From Candidatus Competibacteraceae bacterium (GTDB lineage: Bacteria > Pseudomonadota > Gammaproteobacteria > Competibacterales > Competibacteraceae): 64,000 nt of DNA. Location of the stretch: the NCBI GenBank assembly GCA_016712625.1, contig JADJQQ010000004.1, positions 682,001-746,000 of the forward strand, written 5' to 3'. This document shows, piece after piece, positions 58,486 to 64,000 of the stretch; the first letter of the stretch is position 1, and each line of letters begins with the position of its first letter. The translations under genes were made by a program, and so were the position numbers. The notes under the pieces were generated by a model, which saw nothing but the letters and a program-made list of their open reading frames with translations, was not told the DNA's origin and did no database searches.

Positions 58486-60192
58486 ATGAATATAAAAAAA
58501 TCAATTAAAAATCCAACAATCTTGATTATTATTTGTGTATTTATTCTACTGCTACCGAATTTTTTTGCTGTATTCGAAGCAGGAGATTTACCAGCGGCGC
58601 AATTTTACGAGTCAATTGCTTATGGAGTGTTTTTTTGGATACTGTGGTTTGCTCTTTGGAAAAGAGCATGGCTAGCAATCCTGTTCGCTAGTGTTCCAGC
58701 GCTCTGGTGGGCGGGGAGTTTATTTGTAAGAATAAAATACCAGGTACCGATTACTCAAACATTCTTAAGTATGGTTTTAAATACACCAACTCGAGAATTT
58801 TTTGATTTTTATTTATCGTATGGCTGGAGCTGGTTGTTCATAGCAATTTTAATTCCTATAGCCCTTCTATCTTTAAGTTTTTACTTAAAAATACACCCTG
58901 TTACCTGGAGCCATCGCTCAAGATCTCTTACAATGACCCTCGGCTTATCGAGCATAATGCTTATGTACATTGTTATAGATCTCATTGGCCCACAACACGA
59001 TATCTTTCTCTTGGGACAAAAAAAAGACCCATTTCAGGCAGATACGCCGCAATTATGGTTTGACAGGTTAGGGTCAGTATACCCACTAGATTTTCCAATA
59101 GCTGCCTGGCAAGTTTATAGAAATAAACAAAAAACTCAACTCTTAAGAGATACACTGCCCGATATCGATGTAGAGCCAGATATAGAATCTACGGATCGGC
59201 CTGATATAGTCGTGATGGTCATTGGTGAATCATCTCGCTTGGATCATTGGGGATTATTTGGTTATAACCGACAAACCACGCCTTCACTACAAAAACAGTC
59301 AGGTGTATTAGCATTTAATAACATTGTCACCCAATCAATTTCAACCAGAGTTGCTGTTCCTAGCCTAGTATCTCGTAAACCTTTTCTGTTACCACACGGC
59401 CCGGCAACAAATAGCGTAGAGCCTTCTATTCTAAAAGCTTTCGAGAAATCAGGTTATGAAACCTACTGGTTATCAAATCAGTCGAGTTCAGGTTTTTTGA
59501 GAACCCAGTCGCTTTTATGGCGACGCCAAGCATCAAAGTCAACTAAACTCATCATCTTATAGTGCTCTGGGCACTTATGATGCAATAGTTATCGAGGAAA
59601 ACAGAAAAATCCTTACAAAAAACATCACCAGTGATAATTATTATTCATACCATGGGTAGCCATTTTAATTATGCGCACCGGTACCCACCGAATTTGATCA
59701 ATACCAACCTTCATTAAGTCCAAGAAAAAATGTTAAACGAGATGGGCAAGGAGAAGAAATTGAAAAAATAAAAAATAGTTATGACAATACTATATTATAT
59801 ACTGATTTCATATTAATCTCATTAGTCAATACCGTCAAAAAAGCCTCTGAAAATTCAGTTTTACTCTACATTTCAGACCATGCGGAAGATATAGGTGATG
59901 ATGTGGCTTGCCCCCAGGATATGGGCGACGCTCTAGTGGGGTTGAATATGAACAAAAACATCCAGCCATTACAACTAAACTCTCGATTCAAACAAAGCAG
60001 CCCCATATCAGTACAGTTATTCCTCAAACCTTATTAGACATTGCATTGATTCGCACTATTGGGGTGAGATCCCCTTCTCTACTTGATAAAGCTAGCTATG
60101 AATCACGGCCAGTTTTCTCACCAACAGCAGGCTGGGTTGATTTTGATCAGGCTGAAAAAAATAATCGATGCAATCTTGGAATACTGCAATAA
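58486..60192 (+). CDS. Phosphoethanolamine transferase-like membrane protein (sulfatase fold) with several frame breaks
   Basis: The N-terminal ~170 residues contain about five membrane helices (TILIIICVFILLLPNFFAVF, WLFIAILIPIALLSLSF, LGLSSIMLMYIVIDLIG). The catalytic sulfatase-fold domain starts with DIVVMVIGESSRLDHWGLFG (metal-binding Glu) and YNRQTTPSL. QSISTRVAVPSLVSRK holds the likely Thr nucleophile. After 59516 the protein can be followed through other frames: GTYDAIVIEENRKIL, TMGSHFNYAHRYPP, YDNTILYTDFIL, SVLLYISDHAEDIGDD, EYEQKHPAITTK. Breaks lie at about 59513-59516, 59638, 59653, 59693 and 59915, mostly at homopolymers. The gene is much more AT-rich than its neighbours, suggesting acquisition. 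By analogy with pilin-modifying transferases of this fold, PilA may be the substrate (inference). Confidence 0.75.
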
Positions 60193-60216
60193 ATTAATAA
60201 TTTAGTATTCTCAAGG

Positions 60217-60297
60217 CTTTCGCTTACAATAAATTTAGCACCAGATATCGCAGCCTGTTGACTGATCAAAACACTATATGATAAAGCTAAGCGAAAG
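60217..60297. repeat. Long-range inverted repeat at the edge of the AT-rich gene
   Basis: CTTTCGCTTA at 60217-60226 is perfectly inverted at 60288-60297 (TAAGCGAAAG), with GG/CC pairs extending it after a one-base bulge. The arms are 61 bases apart. It lies exactly where the AT-rich segment ends and normal composition resumes. It could be a remnant of a mobile-element end or an RNA fold. Confidence 0.6.
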
Positions 60298-60334
60298 TCC
60301 TTATTCTAAACCTTCTTCGATTCTTTAATTGGCT

Positions 60335-61252
60335 CTATATCACCCACACCAATATAATTGGCAACATCGCCAGCGCCAATGCTGTTTCCACCGTGAGAAT
60401 GGCGGCCATCAGTGGCCCATCCCCTCCTAATTGCCGGGCTAAAATATAAGCCGCCGACGCGCTCGGCAGCGCGGCGAACGTAACCAGCACCGCCGTCTCC
60501 AACTGTCCCGGATTCACCAGCCAGCACAACACTCCCGCCAACCCCGGCATCACCAGCAATTTCAAAGCGCTTGTGGCGAGCAATAACCCTGGTCGGGCCA
60601 GCGCATCCAGCCGCAAGCCCGCGCCCACCGCCAATAATCCCAGCGGCAGCGCCGCCCGCGCCAGAATGTCCAGCACCACCGCCGAACCCCACGGCAATCC
60701 AATTCCCGTCACGTTTAAACCGATCCCAGCCAGACAAGCCAAAATCAAGGGATTGGTAATTAGGCTTCGCATCACACCCACGATACTGGCCCCACCGTCC
60801 GCGTGCACGCTCAGCACCAACACGCACAGCACGTTGATCAACGGGATCATGATCGCCATCACTAACGCCGCTACCGTACCGCCCTCAGCGTGAAACATCG
60901 CCAGCACCACCGACAGGCCAACATAGGTGTTGAAACGGATCACGCCTTGATAAATCGAAGTAAATGCCGGTCCGTCCACCTTCAACCACGGCCGGAGGGC
61001 ATAGACTATAGCGGTCATACCGAGCAGCAAGACGACAATGATGACAGCTACCGGCCCGACGGCGTAATCGGTCAGACGCGCTATGGCGAGCTGGCGTACC
61101 AGTAAAGCGGGAAACAGAATGAAATAGGTGAAACGTTCCGCCGCCGGCCAGAAACCATCGCCGGGAAATTGCAGCCACCGCAACCCCGAACCCAGCAGGA
61201 TCATGGCGAAAATCGGCCCCAGGGTTCCGAAAATCAACGGCAAGTTACTCAT
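60335..61252 (-). CDS. AEC family transporter (auxin-efflux-carrier type)
   Basis: This 305-residue membrane protein has about ten hydrophobic helices arranged as two repeats: LIFGTLGPIFAMILLGSGLR at the start, YQGVIRFNTYVGLSVVLAMF in the middle and SLITNPLILACLAGIGLNV opening the second half. The N-x-Y segment and the Pro/Asn-rich crossovers fit the AEC/BASS-like fold. Substrates in this family include malonate, malate and other small organic anions; the substrate here is unknown. Its start overlaps the argE end by 4 bases, so the two are one operon. Confidence 0.85.
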   Translation of the reverse strand: MSNLPLIFGTLGPIFAMILLGSGLRWLQFPGDGFWPAAERFTYFILFPALLVRQLAIARLTDYAVGPVAVIIVVLLLGMTAIVYALRPWLKVDGPAFTSIYQGVIRFNTYVGLSVVLAMFHAEGGTVAALVMAIMIPLINVLCVLVLSVHADGGASIVGVMRSLITNPLILACLAGIGLNVTGIGLPWGSAVVLDILARAALPLGLLAVGAGLRLDALARPGLLLATSALKLLVMPGLAGVLCWLVNPGQLETAVLVTFAALPSASAAYILARQLGGDGPLMAAILTVETALALAMLPIILVWVI

Positions 61253-62409
61253 GCCGTTTTACCGCAAAACTGTCCAATCAACCCCCGCAGTATATCCAGC
61301 GTCGGCTGAATCGCCGCCAGCGGCAAAAATTCGTCGGGTTGATGGGCGCAATCGATACTGCCAGGGCCGAGAATGACTGTTTCCATTCCCAACGCATTCA
61401 GATAAGGCCCTTCGGTGCCAAACCCTACTACGCCGGCCGGCGCACCGGTGAGCGCCTCGGCCGCTCGCACGATAGCGGCCGTCGCCGGAGTTTCCATCGC
61501 CTCGATCCCGGCGAAAAGCGGCTTAAAACTCAGCTTCAATTCGCCATCCTTCAATAAGCCATTGAGTCGTCCGTGCAAGGCTTCACGCAGTTCCGCCAAC
61601 GTCATGCCCGGCAAGGGCCGAATATCGATATACAATTCGCAGTCGCCACAAATTCGGTTCGGGTTATCACCGCCGTGAATATGCCCCAGATTGAGCGTGG
61701 GCCCCTCTACTTCGAATAAGGGATTGCGATAGCGCGCCTGTAATTCACCGCGCCAGCGCAATAGCTCACCGATCACCAAATACATCCCCTCCAGCGCGCT
61801 TGCCCCCAGCGCCGGATTGCTGGAATGGCCGGAACGCCCGTCCAAACGGATCGCCTCCATCAAAATCCCTTTGTGCATCCGCACCGGTTTCAAATCGGTC
61901 GGCTCACCGATCACCGCGTGCCGCCCCAGCGGCTTGCCGGCGGCGGCCAGCGCGCGGGCGCCCTCCATGCTGCTCTCCTCATCCGCCGTCGCTAGTATCA
62001 CCAGTGGCTGTCGTAAATCTCGCGCGCTAAACTCACGGGCGGCTGCAATGGCCAGCGCTAAAAACGACTTCATATCCGCCGAGCCGAGTCCGTAAACCCG
62101 CTCGTTGGCAACCGTGCCGCCGAAGGGATCGTAACGCCAGCGACCGGCGTCAAAAGGCACGGTATCGGTATGCCCGGCCAAAACCAGCCCGCCTGGCCCA
62201 GCGCCCAAGGTGGCAATCAAGTTGGCTTTATCCGGGCGTTCCAACAAAGGTTCAACTCGCACGGCAAACCCGATCTCTTCCAACCAAGTCGCCAACAAGT
62301 CGATAACCGCTCGATTGCTCTGATCGAATTGCGGCGAGACGCTGCTCACAGACGGTATCGCGATTAACTGACGAATACGCGCCAACAGGCGAGAAGAATC
62401 GGTCAACAT
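61249..62409 (-). CDS. argE: Acetylornithine deacetylase (M20 family)
   Basis: ArgE removes acetyl from N-acetylornithine in arginine synthesis. Metal-binding and catalytic motifs are present: VLAGHTDTVPFDAGRW (His, Asp), YGLGSADMKSFLALAI (bridging Asp), LATADEESSMEGA (catalytic Glu and metal Glu) and a late His in SIDCAHQPDEFLPL. The dimerisation domain has RSGHSSNPALGASALEGM. From the ATG at 62409 (MLTDSSRLLARIRQ) it is 386 residues, normal for ArgE; the frame is open to 62577 but that part is not family-like. It is divergent from the GNAT/C39 gene. Confidence 0.92.
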   Translation of the reverse strand: MLTDSSRLLARIRQLIAIPSVSSVSPQFDQSNRAVIDLLATWLEEIGFAVRVEPLLERPDKANLIATLGAGPGGLVLAGHTDTVPFDAGRWRYDPFGGTVANERVYGLGSADMKSFLALAIAAAREFSARDLRQPLVILATADEESSMEGARALAAAGKPLGRHAVIGEPTDLKPVRMHKGILMEAIRLDGRSGHSSNPALGASALEGMYLVIGELLRWRGELQARYRNPLFEVEGPTLNLGHIHGGDNPNRICGDCELYIDIRPLPGMTLAELREALHGRLNGLLKDGELKLSFKPLFAGIEAMETPATAAIVRAAEALTGAPAGVVGFGTEGPYLNALGMETVILGPGSIDCAHQPDEFLPLAAIQPTLDILRGLIGQFCGKTA

Positions 62410-62623
62410 GATGATTTTCACTGGCGAGGGGGTGGTTACTGCGCGATAATAACAGGAGGTCGAGCCAGCGGGAGCACCGTTCGCGCCCGGAGTTATCAGC
62501 CAGGCAGCGCTGTCTTTATATTGCAGGTACTGGCTTGTACTGATACCCAGCCCTTGCCTCCAAGCTCCTTTGTCCATCCCCGCCCGGGCCGCTCGTTACC
62601 GCTTTTTACCGATCTGACCCATC

Positions 62624-63751
62624 ATGCCGCGCCATGCCACCTTGGACGACATTCCGGCCCTGCTCGCCATAGAACAGCAGTGCTTCACCACGGATCGACT
62701 GTCCCGCCGCAGCTTTCGCCACTTGCTCACCCATGGCAACGCGGTAACCTTATTAGACGAGGACAAGGGTCAGATTTACGGTTACGTGATGCTGTTATTT
62801 TCGCGCGGCACTTCGATGGCCCGGCTTTATTCCATCGCGGTCCATCCCCAGCACGGACGGCGCGGTATCGGCAACCGCCTGTTGAAGGCGGCTGAAAGCG
62901 CTGCCTTGGAACGGGATTGCGTGTCGATGCGGCTGGAGGTGCGCCGCGACAATCCGGCGTCACTGGCGCTGTTTCGCCGCCATGGCTACCGCCAGTTTGA
63001 AGAAACGCCCGACTATTACGAAGATCACATGGCTGCGCTTCGCTTCGAAAAGCGGCTGGCGCCGTACTTGCGCGCCGATCTGGTTAAAGTGCCTTATTAC
63101 CAGCAGACCTTGGATTTTACCTGTGGTCCGGCAGCGTTGATGATGGCGATGAAGGGGCTAGAGCCGGTTCTGAAACTCGATCGCAAGCTAGAACTGCGGC
63201 TATGGCGTGAGGCCACCACTATCTTTATGACCTCCGGCCACGGCGGGTGCGGCCCCTACGGATTGGCGCTGTCCGCCTACCGGCGCGGTTTCGACCTGGA
63301 AATTCACGTTAACGAAGAAGGTGTTTTTCTGGTGGATTCCGTACGCAGCACGGAGAAAAAAGAGGTGATGCGGCTGGTGCAGGAAGACTGGATTGAGGAG
63401 CTAAGCCAGCTGCCGGTGTTGTTGCGGCGCGGCAGCTTAGGGGTGGACGAACTGCGGCAAAAATGCGAGGCCGGCGGCATTCCTCTGGTGCTGATCAGTT
63501 CCTATCGCATCTATGGCGAGCGTTTCCCGCACTGGGTGGTAGTGACCGGCTTCGACGATCATTACATCTATGTACACGACCCTCTGGTCGATAGCGAGGA
63601 AGGAGAAACCATTACCGATTCCATCAACATGCCAATCCCACATCGGGAATTTCAGCGCATGGCCCGTTACGGCAAAGCCGGACAGAAGGCCGTGCTCGTG
63701 CTTTACCGTTCCCACCGCCGGCTCGAACCGCTGGCCCCCCCTTCGTCATAA
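62624..63751 (+). CDS. GNAT acetyltransferase fused to a C39-peptidase-like domain
   Basis: This 375-residue two-domain protein starts with a RimI-like GNAT domain (about 1-145): ATLDDIPALLAIEQQCFTTD, IAVHPQHGRRGIGNRLL (acetyl-CoA pyrophosphate loop) and NPASLALFRRHGYRQFEETP. The C-terminal part (about 155-360) is a papain-like C39-type domain. The putative catalytic Cys is in LDFTCGPAALMMAMKG, the His in ERFPHWVVVTGFDDHYIYVH and the Asp in the following HDPL. C39 peptidases cut leader peptides in transporters, but here no ABC transporter is fused. The next gene is a RimK-like ATP-grasp ligase. A peptide-modifying system is possible; the substrate is unknown. Confidence 0.85.
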   Translation: MPRHATLDDIPALLAIEQQCFTTDRLSRRSFRHLLTHGNAVTLLDEDKGQIYGYVMLLFSRGTSMARLYSIAVHPQHGRRGIGNRLLKAAESAALERDCVSMRLEVRRDNPASLALFRRHGYRQFEETPDYYEDHMAALRFEKRLAPYLRADLVKVPYYQQTLDFTCGPAALMMAMKGLEPVLKLDRKLELRLWREATTIFMTSGHGGCGPYGLALSAYRRGFDLEIHVNEEGVFLVDSVRSTEKKEVMRLVQEDWIEELSQLPVLLRRGSLGVDELRQKCEAGGIPLVLISSYRIYGERFPHWVVVTGFDDHYIYVHDPLVDSEEGETITDSINMPIPHREFQRMARYGKAGQKAVLVLYRSHRRLEPLAPPSS

Positions 63752-63789
63752 CTGGATATTTGCCGCGTCAGGAGCACCGCTTTACATCG

Positions 63790-64000
63790 ATGGCCGATCA
63801 CATCATTCTGGTGGAAAACCCCACCGACTGGAAAACCCATTTTCCGAAACTGCCCGTCGTCGCCGCCAAGGATTATCTGGCCAAACCCGAATACTCTTCC
63901 ACCGGCCGCAACTTGCGGGTCTTGAACCTCTGCCGTAGCTACCGCTATCTGAGCGTCGGCTACTACTGTTCACTCTTGGCCGAAGCCCGACGCCACCGGG
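63790..64000 (+). CDS. RimK-like ATP-grasp ligase, N-terminal part (cut by window end)
   Basis: Seventy codons are present before the window ends: MADHIILVENPTDWKTHFPK, then VVAAKDYLAKPEYSSTG and LNLCRSYRYLSVGYYCSLLA. This matches the N-terminal pre-ATP-grasp domain found in RimK-family proteins that neighbour GNAT/C39 genes. The ATP-grasp core would lie beyond the edge. Such ligases add amino acids or peptides through an acyl-phosphate. The gene starts 39 bases after the GNAT/C39 gene, on the same strand. Confidence 0.75.
   Translation, partial: MADHIILVENPTDWKTHFPKLPVVAAKDYLAKPEYSSTGRNLRVLNLCRSYRYLSVGYYCSLLAEARRHR

Overview
The window is a compact, mostly housekeeping stretch of a gammaproteobacterial chromosome. 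Supporting signs are the ubiE-ubiJ-ubiB order, hslV-hslU, carA-carB-greA, gpsA-secB-grxC-rhodanese, the type IV pilus cluster pilMNOPQ next to aroK-aroB, and pilS-pilR-pilA with a sigma-54 promoter. A phasin gene suggests that the cell accumulates polyhydroxyalkanoate (PHA). The species cannot be fixed from the sequence; a PHA- or glycogen-storing lineage such as the Competibacter group is a guess only.

Layout. 1-4783: malic enzyme (5' truncated), a hairpin-rich gap, hemE, a Nudix hydrolase and a CBS-domain protein. 4844-14239 (minus): aroB, aroK, a large Ig-like lipoprotein inserted behind pilQ, then pilQ-P-O-N-M. 14464-17128: small conserved hypotheticals, DUF1289 and DUF2889. 17157-20323 (minus): gpsA, secB, grxC, rhodanese, DUF2892 and an ArsR-type regulator, resembling a dispersed ygaV-ygaP sulfide-response module. 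20587-23481: gpmA, ctpA, DJ-1/PfpI. 23529-28996 (minus): ubiB-J-E, DUF971, hslU-hslV. 29448-37612: rimO, rpmE2, greA, carB, carA, dapB, tRNA-Gly(CCC). 37708-44987: H-NS-like protein, trmB, a 650-bp gene-free region with RNA-like folds, a penicillin-binding D,D-carboxypeptidase with a repeat tail, gltA, phasin, rsmJ. 45005-50285: lytic transglycosylase, EF-G paralogue, and a sensor domain joined to an alpha/beta hydrolase. 50299-54136 (minus): nadE, sucD, sucC. 54308-60192: pilS-pilR-pilA and an AT-rich phosphoethanolamine-transferase-like gene. 60335-64000: AEC transporter, argE, a GNAT/C39-peptidase-like fusion and the start of a RimK-like ATP-grasp gene.

The most important technical observation is that hemE, aroK, rpmE2, carB, the sensor/hydrolase gene, the pilA-linked transferase and one small gene all carry single-base frame breaks, nearly all at homopolymer runs. 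Several of these genes are essential, so homopolymer miscounts in the sequence (flow-based sequencing type) are far more likely than real gene decay. These genes are given as full-length CDS with the break positions stated.

The items most worth following up are the sulfide-type regulator operon, the lipoprotein placed between pilQ and aroK, the structured gene-free region before the D,D-carboxypeptidase, the transferase next to pilA, the truncated sensor joined to a hydrolase, the GNAT/C39 plus RimK-like pair at the right edge, and TGC-rich palindromes at the phasin promoter.
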